Shown here piece after piece: positions 40,503 through 51,552 of a stretch of 64,000 nt of DNA. The position numbers and the translations under genes were made by a program. This DNA is from an uncultured Pelagibacteraceae bacterium (GTDB lineage: Bacteria; Pseudomonadota; Alphaproteobacteria; Pelagibacterales; Pelagibacteraceae). Numbering within the stretch: the stretch's first letter is position 1; every line of letters begins with the position of its first letter. Below the pieces are notes generated by a model. It saw only the letters and a program-made list of their open reading frames with translations. It made no database searches and was not told the DNA's origin. The DNA lies in contig CABXZD010000002.1 of the NCBI GenBank assembly GCA_902516465.1, forward strand, positions 1 to 64,000. Direction: 5' to 3'.

Positions 40503-41666
40503 TTATTTATTTATTACTGCAACTGCTTTATTAGCTGCATCCTCCAAAGTGTTTGCTTCAATATAATTTATTTTACTCTCTTTAAGAATCTTGTTTCCTT
40601 TTTCAACGTTTGTGCCTGCTAAACGAATGACTAGAGGTACTTTAATTTCAATTTTTTTTAAAGCTTCAACAATTCCCTCAGCAACCCAATCACATCTATT
40701 TATACCAGCAAATATATTCACCAGGATTACTTTGACTTTTTCGTCCATCGTTATTAATTTGAACGCTTTAACTATTTTTTCTGGGGTAGCTCCACCTCCA
40801 ACATCTAAAAAATTTGCAGGACTTCCACCAGCTAATTGGATCATATCCATTGAAGCCATTGCAAGACCAGCACCATTAATTATGTTACCTATATTTCCAT
40901 CTAAGCTGACGTAATTAAGACCCCTATCTGAAGCAAAGATCTCTTTTGAGTCTTCCTGAGACTTGTCTCTGAGTTCTGAAACTTGACTTCTTCTAAACAT
41001 TGCATTGTTATCAAAACTCATTTTGCAATCTAAAGCTAATATTTGTTTTTGCTTTGAGATTACTAGGGGATTTACTTCAACCATAGTTGCATCTAACTCA
41101 CTAAAAGCTTTATAACACCCGATAATTGTATCAGATGCTCTTCTTATTAAATCTGACTCAATTCCTAAACCAAATGCTAATTCTCTGGCTTGAAAGTTTT
41201 GCATTCCAACAGCCACTTCAATTTTTGATCTAATTATTGTTTCTGGTTTTTCTTTGGATATCTCTTCAACGCTCATTCCCCCTTCTGTTGATGCAACAAC
41301 CATTATACTTTCTGAGCTTCTATCAAATACTAACCCTAGATATAATTCCTTTTCAATGTCTGTCGCTTCTTCTATATAAATTCTGTTAACTATCTTACCC
41401 TCTGGTCCTGTCTGATTAGTAACTAGTTTTTTTCCTAACAATTTATCAGTCGCTTGAGCAACTTCTAAAGGAGTATTACAAATGATTATCCCTCCAGCTT
41501 TTCCTCTAGCACCCGAATGAATTTGCGCTTTGACGACCCATCTAGATCCGCCAATTTCTCTTGCTTTGTTTTCAGCATTTTCAGGGCTATATACAATTCC
41601 ACCTCTTGGAATTGTAACTCCGAAATCAGAAAGTATTTTTTTTGCTTGGTATTCGTGAATATCCAT
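40503..41666 (-). CDS. mtkA: Malate-CoA ligase (malate thiokinase) beta subunit; SucC-like
   Basis: [59 protein letters not shown] resemble MtkA more than SucC. Confidence 0.8.
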   Translation of the reverse strand: [387 protein letters not shown]

Positions 41667-41668
41667 AT

Positions 41669-42607
41669 CTATTTATTATTTATTAATTTATCTATACTTA
41701 CAATATTTTCTGCCATTCTAGCTGATGCTGCATCAATCATTCTTCCATCAAGTTGAGCTGCTCCTTTTCCTTCTTTAGCAGCCTTTTCTAGTTCTTGTAA
41801 AATACTTTTTGCTTTACTTACTTCTGAGTCTGGTGGAGAAAATACTTTATTTGCTAATTCGATTTGTGAAGGATGAATTGCCCATTTTCCTTCTATTCCG
41901 ATAGTTGCACCTCTTTTTGCAGCAGCAACATATGCATCAGGATCATTAAAATCTCCGAATGGTCCATCAATTGCTCTTAAACCATATGCCCTACAAGTCA
42001 TAACTAATTCGGATAATCCGTGATGCCATTGATCTCCAGGATAATCTGGATTGAGTCCCCCTATCACAACAGTTCTTGCTCTTAAACTTGCCGCGTAATC
42101 TGCTACACCAAAGTGTAAAGCCTCAAGTCTCTCGCTAGATTTTGCTATTTCTTTAATATTAGACATGCCTAAAGCTGTTTCAATTAAGCATTCAATACCA
42201 ATTTTATTTTTAATTTTTTTATGTGTTTCAATTTGAGTTAACAAACAATCAACCATGTAAACATCACTATCTGTTCCTGCTTTAGGCACAAGAATTGTAT
42301 CGACGTTTTCTCCAGCTTGCTCTACTATTTCCACTAAATCACTGTACATGTAGTGAGTGTCTAGACTATTTATTCTGACTGATATAGTTTTGCCCTTGTC
42401 TCGCCAGTTCATTTCGTTTAAAGCTTTTATCACATTTGCTCTAGCTGAAACTTTATCGTTTGGAGAGACCGCATCTTCTAAATCTAAAAAGATATAATCA
42501 GCATCTGAATTTAATGCCTTCTCAAACATTTTTGGGGATGAGCCTGGAACTGCTAGTTCGCTTCTTTGTAATCTTGATCTTGCGGGTTTATAATATTTAT
42601 GGCTCAT
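41669..42607 (-). CDS. mcl: Malyl-CoA lyase (HpcH/HpaI family)
   Basis: RLQRSELAVPGSSPKMFEKAL, FLDLEDAVSPNDK, LDTHYMYSDLVEIVE, IETALGMSNI, EGKWAIHPSQIELAN. Confidence 0.85.
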   Translation of the reverse strand: MSHKYYKPARSRLQRSELAVPGSSPKMFEKALNSDADYIFLDLEDAVSPNDKVSARANVIKALNEMNWRDKGKTISVRINSLDTHYMYSDLVEIVEQAGENVDTILVPKAGTDSDVYMVDCLLTQIETHKKIKNKIGIECLIETALGMSNIKEIAKSSERLEALHFGVADYAASLRARTVVIGGLNPDYPGDQWHHGLSELVMTCRAYGLRAIDGPFGDFNDPDAYVAAAKRGATIGIEGKWAIHPSQIELANKVFSPPDSEVSKAKSILQELEKAAKEGKGAAQLDGRMIDAASARMAENIVSIDKLINNK

Positions 42608-42695
42608 AGTTTAAATTTCAGATTTTTTATAATCAGGCCTTCCGCAATAACCCTTTTTTTTTAGATTTGTAGCAAATATTATTAAATTAATGAAG

Positions 42696-42968
42696 TTATT
42701 TATTACGTTTGTCTAATTCAGCCATAACGTCTTCTATATTTATATCATTTGCCTCTAAATACATTATTAAATGGTAAAAAACGTCCGCGGCTTCATGAAT
42801 TTTGTTAGAGTTATTATCTACTGCCTCAATAAGTTCATTAATTTCTTCTAGGACCTTTTCTTTGCTTAAAGATCTATCACTAAGTAGTTTATTTGTATAG
42901 GAACCATCTACTGGGGATTTTTTTCGTTCTCTTGCAAGATTTAGTAAACTTTCTAGTGTATTAAGCAT
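42696..42968 (-). CDS. hisE: Phosphoribosyl-ATP diphosphatase
   Basis: SYTNKLLSDRSLSKEKVLEEINELIEAV...EAADVFYHLIMYL. Confidence 0.93.
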   Translation of the reverse strand: MLNTLESLLNLARERKKSPVDGSYTNKLLSDRSLSKEKVLEEINELIEAVDNNSNKIHEAADVFYHLIMYLEANDINIEDVMAELDKRNK

Positions 42969-42969
42969 A

Positions 42970-43725
42970 TCAAATTCTAACAGGTATTCCTTTTGAGTCC
43001 AAATAATCCTTAGCTTCTTTTACAGAGTATTTTCCATAGTGAAATATAGAGGCTGCCAAAACTGCACTAGCTTTTCCTAACTTAATTCCATCTACCATGT
43101 GATCTAAATTACCCACCCCACCAGATGCAATAACTGGAATATTTACTTTAGATGAAATTTTTGACATGAGATCAATATCATAGCCAACTTGTGTTCCATC
43201 TCTATCCATGGAGGTTACTAATAATTCTCCTGCACCATTCTTTTCCATTTGTTTTGCATATTCGAGCGCATCAAATCCACTATTTTTTCTTCCTCCGTGA
43301 GTAAACACTTCCCACTTATCTCCGTTTTTTTTAGCGTCGATTGCTACTACAATGCATTGAGATCCAAATTTTTTTGAACTATCGATAACCACTCCTGGAT
43401 TTTCAACTGCAGCAGTATTCATTGAGACTTTATCAGCCCCACAATTAAGTAGTTTGTTAATATCATCAACACTTCTTACACCGCCTCCTACAGTTAATGG
43501 AACAAAACATTTTTTTGAAGTTTTTTCCACAACATCATAAATAGTATCTCTATTTTCATTTGAAGCTGTAATATCTAAAAAACAAATTTCATCTGCTCCA
43601 CCATCACTATAAATTTTGGCTTGTTCTACGGGATCTCCTGCGTCTTTTAGATCAACAAAGTTTATACCTTTAACAACACGACCATTTTTTACATCTAAAC
43701 AAGGTATAATTCTATTTTTAAGCAT
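42970..43725 (-). CDS. hisF: Imidazole glycerol phosphate synthase cyclase subunit
   Basis: [22 protein letters not shown]. Confidence 0.98.
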   Translation of the reverse strand: MLKNRIIPCLDVKNGRVVKGINFVDLKDAGDPVEQAKIYSDGGADEICFLDITASNENRDTIYDVVEKTSKKCFVPLTVGGGVRSVDDINKLLNCGADKVSMNTAAVENPGVVIDSSKKFGSQCIVVAIDAKKNGDKWEVFTHGGRKNSGFDALEYAKQMEKNGAGELLVTSMDRDGTQVGYDIDLMSKISSKVNIPVIASGGVGNLDHMVDGIKLGKASAVLAASIFHYGKYSVKEAKDYLDSKGIPVRI

Positions 43726-44434
43726 CTTCTTTCACCAGTTCTTCTAATTTTATATCTCCATCATAAATGGCTTTACCAACTATTATACCCTCAACATTTT
43801 TTAAATTCTTCGCTTTTTTAATATCATCTATTGATGAAACACCGCCTGATATAATTACGGGGCACTTTGACATCTCAGCAACTTTCATTGTTTCATTAAA
43901 ATTTGGACTTTGTTTCATACCATCTCGGCTTATATCAGTATAAATCAATCTACTAACACCATAATTATTAACTTCCTTTAGATAATCTAAAGTTAATTGA
44001 TTAGAATTTTCTTTCCATCCTGATACTGATAAATATCCATCTTTGGCATCTAATCCTAAAGCAATTTTATTTGTAAACTTTTTACACGACTCTTTTAAAA
44101 AATTTTTGTCTTTAATAGCAGCACTTCCTAAGATTACTTTCTCAACGCCGGCATCGATATATTTTTGAATACTATCAAAATTTCTGATACCGCCACCTAC
44201 CTCAATCTTTAAATTAAATTTACCAACTATGTCCTCGATAATATCTAAATTTACAGTTTCACCAGCTAAAGCCCCATCTAAATCAACTATGTGTAAATTT
44301 TTAAATCCATGATCTTTATATTTCCATGCTTGTTCAATTGGAGAAATTTCATAATCTGTTTTGTTGTTAAAATCTCCTTTAACTAATCTTACACACTTTT
44401 TGTCTTTAATATCTATTGCAGGAAATATTTTCAT
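43718..44434 (-). CDS. hisA: Phosphoribosylformimino-5-aminoimidazole carboxamide ribotide isomerase
   Basis: [28 protein letters not shown]. Confidence 0.97.
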   Translation of the reverse strand: MKIFPAIDIKDKKCVRLVKGDFNNKTDYEISPIEQAWKYKDHGFKNLHIVDLDGALAGETVNLDIIEDIVGKFNLKIEVGGGIRNFDSIQKYIDAGVEKVILGSAAIKDKNFLKESCKKFTNKIALGLDAKDGYLSVSGWKENSNQLTLDYLKEVNNYGVSRLIYTDISRDGMKQSPNFNETMKVAEMSKCPVIISGGVSSIDDIKKAKNLKNVEGIIVGKAIYDGDIKLEELVKEDA

Positions 44435-45061
44435 TTATAAACTTATAAAATTATCAATTATTTTGAGACCTAACTTATCACTCTTTTCAGGGTGAAACTG
44501 GGTTCCAAAAATATTTTCTTTTTCAACAGAACAAACAATATTTGATGAATAATCCGTTGTTGCTGAAACCACTTTTTTATCATTAGGCAAAAATTCATAA
44601 CTGTGTACAAAGTACATATGAGAATTATTTTCTATATCTTTAAAAATTTTACTATCTTTGACAATATTGATTTGGTTCCAGCCAATATGAGGAAGTTTAT
44701 AATTACCGTTCTGATTATTTATTTTTGAAACTTTTCCTGAAATCCATCCCAAGCCTTTAGTTTCAGTTTCTTCATAACCAACATCTGCAAACATCTGCAA
44801 ACCAACACAAATTCCAAGTAGAGGTTTTTTATAATTTATTGCAAAATCATTTAAAGTGTCTGTAAGACCTTTAATTTTATTCAAGGCATCCACACAACTT
44901 TTAAATGAGCCCTGACCTGGTAAAACCACTTTATCACTTGATTTTATCTTATTTAAATTTGAAGTAACCTCGATAGTTACTTTATCTTTTGCAACTTCTT
45001 TAAAAGAGTTTATTACAGAGCTTATATTGCCCGATTTATAATCAACAATTGTGATATTCAT
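44435..45061 (-). CDS. hisH: Imidazole glycerol phosphate synthase glutamine amidotransferase subunit
   Basis: IVDYKSGNISSV; LGICVGLQMFAD; FGTQFHPEKS. Confidence 0.97.
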   Translation of the reverse strand: MNITIVDYKSGNISSVINSFKEVAKDKVTIEVTSNLNKIKSSDKVVLPGQGSFKSCVDALNKIKGLTDTLNDFAINYKKPLLGICVGLQMFADVGYEETETKGLGWISGKVSKINNQNGNYKLPHIGWNQINIVKDSKIFKDIENNSHMYFVHSYEFLPNDKKVVSATTDYSSNIVCSVEKENIFGTQFHPEKSDKLGLKIIDNFISL

Positions 45062-45066
45062 TAAAC

Positions 45067-45657
45067 TTATAGAGAACCCTTTGTAGAAGGAATAGTCTTT
45101 TTATTCCTCGGATCTATTTCCAATGCAGTTCTTAAAGATCTCGCTAATCCTTTATAGCAAGACTCGATAATGTGGTGACTATTGTCCCCATAAATATTTT
45201 CAACGTGTAAAGTAATTCCAGCAGCTTGGGAAAACGCTTGAAACCATTCTTTAAAAAGTTCTGTATCCATCTCACCAAGCTTTTCTACTTTTAAATTAAC
45301 TTTCCAAATTAAATAAGGACGATTTGAAATATCAATAGCTACACGTGATAGAGTTTCGTCCATTGGGATCATCGCGTGAGCATATCTTCTAATTCCAATA
45401 GATTTCTTTAATGCTTTTTTCAAAGCCTCGCCAATAGCAATTCCTGTATCTTCAGTTGTGTGGTGTAAATCAATATGAGTATCACCTTTAGCTTTTATAT
45501 TCATGTCTATTGAAGAATGCTTAGATAGTTGCTCTAACATGTGGTTTAAAAAACCAATTCCTGTGTCAATTTTGTATTCACCTTTGCCGTCGATATTTAA
45601 ATCAACAGTAATGCTTGTTTCTTTTGTTTTCCTGCTTATTTTGCCTTTACGCTTCAT
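45067..45657 (-). CDS. hisB: Imidazoleglycerol-phosphate dehydratase
   Basis: [35 protein letters not shown]. Confidence 0.97.
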   Translation of the reverse strand: MKRKGKISRKTKETSITVDLNIDGKGEYKIDTGIGFLNHMLEQLSKHSSIDMNIKAKGDTHIDLHHTTEDTGIAIGEALKKALKKSIGIRRYAHAMIPMDETLSRVAIDISNRPYLIWKVNLKVEKLGEMDTELFKEWFQAFSQAAGITLHVENIYGDNSHHIIESCYKGLARSLRTALEIDPRNKKTIPSTKGSL

Positions 45658-45748
45658 AATTAAAAACAGGTATACATATATTATTCAATTATAGCAATAA
45701 TACTAAACCTGGGCTTGAAGTATTAAATTTAGTATCCATTTATAAGCT

Positions 45749-46264
45749 ATGACAACGATTGTATTAGTTAGAAAAAACAATGAAGTGGTAGTGGCTGGCG
45801 ACGGACAAGTAAGCATGGGAAATACTGTCGTAAAAAGCACAGCCTCAAAAGTTAGAAAAATTGAAAAGAGAGATGTTGTAGCAGGTTTTGCGGGGTCTAC
45901 TGCTGACGCATTAACATTATTTGAAAGATTAGAAGCTAAAATAGAAAAACATGCTGGGAATTTATCTAGGGCAGCTGTTGAATTAGCAAAAGATTGGAGA
46001 ACAGATAAATATTTAAGAAGGCTTGAAGCATTAATGGCTATTGGGGATAAGGAAAATAGTTATATTATTTCAGGCACTGGTGATGTTTTAGAGCCAGAAG
46101 GTGACATTATTGGGATAGGTTCAGGTGGAAATTATGCATTGGCAGCAGGAAAGGTTTTAATTGGAACAAAAATGAATGCAGAAGAGATTGCAAGGAAAGC
46201 TATTGAGGTAGCATCTGAAATTTGTGTTTTCACAAATAATAATATTAAAACTGAAAAAATATAA
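45749..46264 (+). CDS. hslV: ATP-dependent protease subunit HslV
   Basis: [36 protein letters not shown]. Confidence 0.97.
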   Translation: MTTIVLVRKNNEVVVAGDGQVSMGNTVVKSTASKVRKIEKRDVVAGFAGSTADALTLFERLEAKIEKHAGNLSRAAVELAKDWRTDKYLRRLEALMAIGDKENSYIISGTGDVLEPEGDIIGIGSGGNYALAAGKVLIGTKMNAEEIARKAIEVASEICVFTNNNIKTEKI

Positions 46265-47637
46265 TGGAAAAAACAAACGTTACTCCTCTAGTACCTAAAG
46301 ATAAAAAGGTAGATGAAAATGACTTCTTAGTAAGTTCTTTGTCTCCAAGAGAGATTGTTTCTGAGTTAGATCGTTTTGTTGTTGGACAAAATAAAGCTAA
46401 AAAAGCTGTTGCCGTTGCCCTAAGAAATAGATGGAGAAGACAAGCATTAAAAGGTGAAATGAAAAATGAAGTTTTACCAAAAAATATTCTTATGATTGGA
46501 CCAACAGGAGTAGGAAAAACAGAGATTTCAAGAAGATTATCAAAACTTGCTGAAGCACCGTTTGTAAAGGTAGAAGCCACAAGATTTACTGAAGTTGGTT
46601 ATGTAGGAAGAGATGTGGAGCAAATAGTAAGAGATTTAGTCGAAATTGCTATCTCAATGGAAAAAATAAAAAAAAGAAAAGAAGTTAGCGCTCAAGCACA
46701 AAAATTAGCTGAGGACAAAGTACTAGATGCATTAGTAGGTAAAAAAGCGAGTTTGGCTACAAGAGAGAGTTTTAGGAAGAGGTTAAGAAGTGGTGATTTA
46801 GATGATAACGAAATTGAAATAGCTGTAAGCGATACCGGTGGAAGCAATACATCTTTTGAAATTCCAGGAATGCCAGGCGCAAATATTGGAATGATAAATA
46901 TTGGTGAAATGCTCGGTAAATCAATGGGATCTAAAGAGAAAAAGAAAAAGATGACTGTTAAGGAATCACATGAAATTTTAATCAATGATGAGTCTGATAA
47001 ATTGATCGAACAAGATAAAATTGTTAAAGCCGCAAAAATTTCAACAGAAAATAACGGTATAGTTTTTTTAGATGAGATAGATAAAATATCTGGGCGAACT
47101 GATAGAGTGGGAGGCGATGTCTCAAGAGAAGGTGTACAAAGAGACTTATTGCCACTAATCGAAGGTACCACTGTAAATACCAAATACGGTCCTATAAAAA
47201 CAGATCATATTTTATTTATCGCCTCTGGAGCTTTCCAACTGGCTAAACCCTCAGATTTACTACCAGAACTTCAAGGAAGACTGCCTATAAGAGTTGAGCT
47301 TGAAGCATTAACCAGTCAAGATTTTAAAAGAATTTTAAAGGAACCTGATTTTAGTTTGATTAAACAATATGTTGCTTTATTAAAAACTGAAAATGTTGAT
47401 CTTGAATTCTCTGATGATGGAATAGATGCTATAGCAAATATAGCATCAGAAGTTAATACAACAGTTGAAAATATCGGAGCGAGAAGACTTCACACAATTA
47501 TAGAAAAAATATTAGATGAGATAAGCTTTACTGCTACAGATAGATCTGGTGAAAAAATTATCATAAACAAGGAATATATTAATAAAAATTTAGATAATTT
47601 GATTAAAGATACCGATCTATCAAAATTTATTTTGTAA
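46264..47637 (+). CDS. hslU: ATP-dependent protease ATPase subunit HslU
   Basis: [42 protein letters not shown]. Confidence 0.98.
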   Translation: MEKTNVTPLVPKDKKVDENDFLVSSLSPREIVSELDRFVVGQNKAKKAVAVALRNRWRRQALKGEMKNEVLPKNILMIGPTGVGKTEISRRLSKLAEAPFVKVEATRFTEVGYVGRDVEQIVRDLVEIAISMEKIKKRKEVSAQAQKLAEDKVLDALVGKKASLATRESFRKRLRSGDLDDNEIEIAVSDTGGSNTSFEIPGMPGANIGMINIGEMLGKSMGSKEKKKKMTVKESHEILINDESDKLIEQDKIVKAAKISTENNGIVFLDEIDKISGRTDRVGGDVSREGVQRDLLPLIEGTTVNTKYGPIKTDHILFIASGAFQLAKPSDLLPELQGRLPIRVELEALTSQDFKRILKEPDFSLIKQYVALLKTENVDLEFSDDGIDAIANIASEVNTTVENIGARRLHTIIEKILDEISFTATDRSGEKIIINKEYINKNLDNLIKDTDLSKFIL

Positions 47638-48046
47638 CTTTTTTTTTAATATATATGTAAAAAGCACCGCTACCCCCATCTTCAACTGTAGCCCCTTTAA
47701 TTTCATTGACCATACTCATTAACTCCTCATTATTTTTTATATATTCAGGCACGGAATGTTTCAGAATACCTAATTCCTCAGATATGTAAGGATCTTTTTT
47801 ATTTTTAGAATGAATTCCTTTTCCAGTTACAATTATTATCTTATAAAATCCCTTATCGTAGGCAGAAGCAATTAAGTTTTTTACCTTTTCATTTGCTTGA
47901 TCTAAAGAATAACCATGTAAATCAAATGTAGTGATTTTATAATTTTTCTTACTTAGAAAATTATTATCTTTATCAGGTAAATTTTCATTTGATAATAAAA
48001 AATTATCCCAATCTTCTTTATCTTTATTTGAAATTTTACTATTCAA
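47627..48046 (-). CDS. Smr domain protein
   Basis: [20 protein letters not shown]...[10 protein letters not shown]. Confidence 0.92.
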   Translation of the reverse strand: MNSKISNKDKEDWDNFLLSNENLPDKDNNFLSKKNYKITTFDLHGYSLDQANEKVKNLIASAYDKGFYKIIIVTGKGIHSKNKKDPYISEELGILKHSVPEYIKNNEELMSMVNEIKGATVEDGGSGAFYIYIKKKVTK

Positions 48047-48679
48047 TTAAGTTAAGATGTCTATTAGATGCCAGTTTGGATTATTAGATCTTGTATCTCT
48101 GGAAAAGACCCAGGTATCATATATTTTTTTAATTTTATCAGGATTACCAGAGATAATTTTTTTATCTTTATCTTTAATACAAGTTATTACTTCAGCAACA
48201 AAGTCCACAGTCACCTTCAAGATTTGGTTAATATTTTTATGCTCTTTGATATTTGCTGAATTAATACCGATAAATGTTATTTCTGCGTAATGTCCTCTCT
48301 CACTTCTTTCTTTAAGAGCTTGATTAAATTGATCATGAATTTTTTTACTCAATAAAGGTTTACTTTTTATCAGTTTGTTATCATCATCACTAAAATCGGT
48401 AATAATAGTTTCATAAGCAATTTTAGCCCCATTCAAAAATTCTTTTTTTGCCGACTCGTCAAAATTATCTGCATTTTTGACTTTTATATCTGGATTGATA
48501 TTTTTTAAAATTTCCTCAAATTGTGGTGACGTTTTTCCGTCAAAGCCAGTTCTTTTTCCTAAAATTCCTCTTAACCTTAAAAAAATGAACCCAGCAATCA
48601 TTGCGAGAAGGATGATATCAATGTATTCAAAACTATAATTCATGAGATATAATCTAATTACTATGTTGATTAATTTCAA
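48047..48679 (-). CDS. Tim44-like domain protein
   Basis: Single TM then Tim44 domain; VTVDFVAEVITCIKD...DTWVFSRDTRSNNPNWHLIDI. Confidence 0.88.
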   Translation of the reverse strand: MKLINIVIRLYLMNYSFEYIDIILLAMIAGFIFLRLRGILGKRTGFDGKTSPQFEEILKNINPDIKVKNADNFDESAKKEFLNGAKIAYETIITDFSDDDNKLIKSKPLLSKKIHDQFNQALKERSERGHYAEITFIGINSANIKEHKNINQILKVTVDFVAEVITCIKDKDKKIISGNPDKIKKIYDTWVFSRDTRSNNPNWHLIDILT

Positions 48680-48701
48680 CTAGCAATTACATTAAAGACA
48701 A

Positions 48702-49127
48702 ATGAACTCAGTTTTAATAGCCATAATTTTCATACCAATATTAGAAATATATTTGTTTATTAAAATAGGCTCTCAAATAGGTGCTTTTACAACAATTTTT
48801 TTAATATTTACCACTGCAATAATTGGGATTATTTATGCAAGATATGAAGGTTTAAACACTTTAAAGTCTGGTTTTTCTCAACTAGTTAAAAATAAATCAC
48901 CAGCATATGAAATTATTTCGGGGGCTGCTATTGCGTTCGCATCAATACTATTAATAATACCTGGTTTTGCAACCGATATATTTGGATTTCTATTAATCTT
49001 CCCAATTACCAGAAAAATAATTTTAGGAAAATTTACAAGAAAAATTAAAGATAGGAAAACTACAACAAAACCTTACATAGACGGGGAGTTCGAGGATATA
49101 GACACTGACGATGAAAACAAATTATAA
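48702..49127 (+). CDS. fxsA: FxsA family membrane protein
   Basis: PILEIYLFIKIGSQIGAFTTIFLIFTTAIIGIIYARYEG. Confidence 0.92.
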   Translation: MNSVLIAIIFIPILEIYLFIKIGSQIGAFTTIFLIFTTAIIGIIYARYEGLNTLKSGFSQLVKNKSPAYEIISGAAIAFASILLIIPGFATDIFGFLLIFPITRKIILGKFTRKIKDRKTTTKPYIDGEFEDIDTDDENKL

Positions 49128-49533
49128 AATCTTAGGTAAATATATTAAAGATATGTCCAGTGAGACACCAGATATTGAAACTTATCTTTTTGTTAAAAGA
49201 TATATATCAAATTATCAACTCAATATAGACATTACATCTAAAGCAGTTAAAAATAAACTCATAGAGATAAATACTACACTTAAATTCGAGGATAAAAATG
49301 AAAATAGTAAAAAATCTTACTTTGAAATAATTTTTGCTACCATAATAAAGATTGATGAAGGTGTAAAAGAAAAAAAAGATTTGGAAAAAATTATACTTTG
49401 TGATGTTCAAAAAGAAATTTATCCAAGTTTAGAAACCTCCTTTTTAAACCTACTACACAATTCTGGTTACCCAGAAATTAAATTTGAAAAAAAGATCGAT
49501 TTTGAAAAACTCTACAATCAAAGATTTAATTAA
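49111..49533 (+). CDS. secB: Protein-export chaperone SecB
   Basis: ILGKYIKDMSSETPD and AF-like chaperone fold sequence; located near dnaQ. Confidence 0.85.
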   Translation: MKTNYKILGKYIKDMSSETPDIETYLFVKRYISNYQLNIDITSKAVKNKLIEINTTLKFEDKNENSKKSYFEIIFATIIKIDEGVKEKKDLEKIILCDVQKEIYPSLETSFLNLLHNSGYPEIKFEKKIDFEKLYNQRFN

Positions 49534-50192
49534 AAAAAATTTTTGTTTAGAGAGCCTTTTAAATATTTAGAATGATTTATTTTTTCCTCATTTGAGGGAT
49601 AAACAACTTTTTTATGATAATTAATATTAACATTCTCAGTATTCATTTTTTCTTTGTCTTGACTATTAAAATTTAAAGTTGGTTCTTTCTGATCTATTAA
49701 ATTTATATAAACTTTAGACAACAAATCACAATCGATAAGAGCTGTGTGTTTTGCTCTTTTGGTATTATCTATTCTAAACCTTTTACAAAGAGCATCCAGG
49801 CTAATTTGTGAACCTGGAAATTTATCTCTTGCTAAGGTTAAAGTATCTACAATTTCATTTTGTATCGATCCTTTTTTTAAAATTTTTAATTCATTATTTA
49901 GATGAGAAAGATCAAAACTTGCGTTGTGAATTATTAACTTTTTATTTTCAATAAAATTTAAGAACTCATCTGCAATGTCCCTAAATTTACTTTTATCAGA
50001 TAGAAATTCGTCTGAATAACCGTGAACCTCAAGGGCTTTTTCAGAAACTTTTCTTTCTGGATTTAAATAACAATGGAATTTATTTTGGGTTGGGACTAGA
50101 TCATTTAACTCAATGCAACCTATCTCTACAATCCTGTGACCATCTTCGACTGATAAACCGGTAGTTTCAGTATCTAAAACTATCTCTTTCAT
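49530..50192 (-). CDS. dnaQ: DNA polymerase III subunit epsilon
   Basis: EIVLDTETTGLSVEDGHRIVEIGCIEL; HNASFDLSHLN. Confidence 0.95.
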   Translation of the reverse strand: MKEIVLDTETTGLSVEDGHRIVEIGCIELNDLVPTQNKFHCYLNPERKVSEKALEVHGYSDEFLSDKSKFRDIADEFLNFIENKKLIIHNASFDLSHLNNELKILKKGSIQNEIVDTLTLARDKFPGSQISLDALCKRFRIDNTKRAKHTALIDCDLLSKVYINLIDQKEPTLNFNSQDKEKMNTENVNINYHKKVVYPSNEEKINHSKYLKGSLNKNFF

Positions 50193-50762
50193 TTATTTAA
50201 GCTCATTTAATATTTTTTTTATACTAGCTTTAACAGATTTTTTTGTAAAATTGTTATTTATGATAAAGTTAGACTTCTTTTTTTTGTAATCAAGTGGAAG
50301 TTGTAAACCTTTAAATTTAATTAATAATTTTTTGTTAAAATTTTTTCTTCCTTTTAATCTTTTTAAAATATTTTTTTTTTTTGAGTTAATAAAAACTAAA
50401 ATATCTTTTTTTTTATTAATTTTATTTTCTAATAAGAGAGGAATATCCATAATTATAAATTTTTTATTTTTATTTCTTTTAACAAAATTATCCATTTCTC
50501 TTCTAACTTCGGGGTGAACAATTTGAACTATTTTTTTCAAATTATTTTTTTTAGTTAGTATTATTTCTGTTATTTCCTGTTTCCTAAGTGGAAAAGAGTG
50601 AATATGTTTGGGAAAAAATTTTTTAAATTTTTTGTATATTTCTCTATTTTGTTGATATAATTTTGCAACCACCTTATCTGCGCTAAAAACAGGAAAACCA
50701 AAATTATAAGCTACATAAGTTTTTCCAGATCCAATATCACCCAAAATCCCAATTCTAATCAT
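50193..50762 (-). CDS. coaE: Dephospho-CoA kinase
   Basis: IGILGDIGSGKTYVAYNFG; DIPLLLENK. Confidence 0.9.
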   Translation of the reverse strand: MIRIGILGDIGSGKTYVAYNFGFPVFSADKVVAKLYQQNREIYKKFKKFFPKHIHSFPLRKQEITEIILTKKNNLKKIVQIVHPEVRREMDNFVKRNKNKKFIIMDIPLLLENKINKKKDILVFINSKKKNILKRLKGRKNFNKKLLIKFKGLQLPLDYKKKKSNFIINNNFTKKSVKASIKKILNELK

Positions 50763-51552
50763 ACTTCAAAAGTTTTATTACTTCATTATTAATTGATGGT
50801 TCTATTCCATGCCAGATTTTAAAAGATTGTGCTGCTTGAAAAATAAACATTTTATTTCCATTCTCAGTTTTTTTACCTAACATTTTACCATCTTTAAGAA
50901 AATTAGTTTCTTTTGGGTTGTAAATTACGTCATAAAAGAATTCACTATCCTGGAATTTTGAAAGATCTAAATTTAATCTATCTTCTTTTTTTAAACCAAT
51001 GCTTGTAGCATTGATAATCATATCAAAATTTGATACTTCACCCCAATTAACTACCTTTAAGTCATTATATAGACTTTTTAAATTTTCAGCTTTAGCTTTT
51101 GTTCTGTTGCTTATAGTAACACTAAAGACCTTCATTTTATGAAGAGCAAAAATAATTGATGGTACAACACCACCTGCCCCAAGAATTAAAACCTTTTTTC
51201 CTTTAACGTCATAATTTGTGTCTTTTATAGCAAGTTCAAATCCATCAATATCAGTGTTGTGCCCTATGATTTTATCATTTTTTAAATAAACCGTGTTAAC
51301 AGATTGAGTTTTTTCTGCTTCAAAACTAAGTTTATCTAAATAAGGGATAACAGCTTTTTTAAAAGGAACTGTTATGTTTACTCCATCAATTTCTTTATTT
51401 TTAACTTTTAAAAAGAATTTTTTTAAATCATTCTCATTTAGCTCTTCTTTATTATAAAGACCGTTTATATCATTTTTTCTTAACCAGTAATTATGTAGTT
51501 CGGGTGATAATGAATGTTTTATCGGATTTCCAATTACTAAATATTTTCTCAT
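50755..51552 (-). CDS. aroE: Shikimate dehydrogenase
   Basis: VIGNPIKHSLSPELHNYW; GVNITVPFK; LGAGGVVPSI. Confidence 0.96.
   Translation of the reverse strand: MRKYLVIGNPIKHSLSPELHNYWLRKNDINGLYNKEELNENDLKKFFLKVKNKEIDGVNITVPFKKAVIPYLDKLSFEAEKTQSVNTVYLKNDKIIGHNTDIDGFELAIKDTNYDVKGKKVLILGAGGVVPSIIFALHKMKVFSVTISNRTKAKAENLKSLYNDLKVVNWGEVSNFDMIINATSIGLKKEDRLNLDLSKFQDSEFFYDVIYNPKETNFLKDGKMLGKKTENGNKMFIFQAAQSFKIWHGIEPSINNEVIKLLKYD

Noticed and set aside
39612-41666. Simple annotation as succinyl-CoA synthetase sucCD
   Set aside because: Diagnostic segments and adjacency to a malyl-CoA lyase favour malate-CoA ligase, although a succinate role cannot be excluded from this window.
42608-42695. Short minus-strand reading ...ICYKSKKKGYCGRPDYKKSEI between hisE and mcl
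   Set aside because: No usable start codon after the upstream in-frame stop and no recognised family; could be a decayed fragment, but not supportable.
46692-47183. 163-aa minus-strand ORF antisense to hslU
   Set aside because: Shadow ORF of a strongly conserved gene; low-complexity Ser/Leu/Ile-rich composition, no recognisable family.
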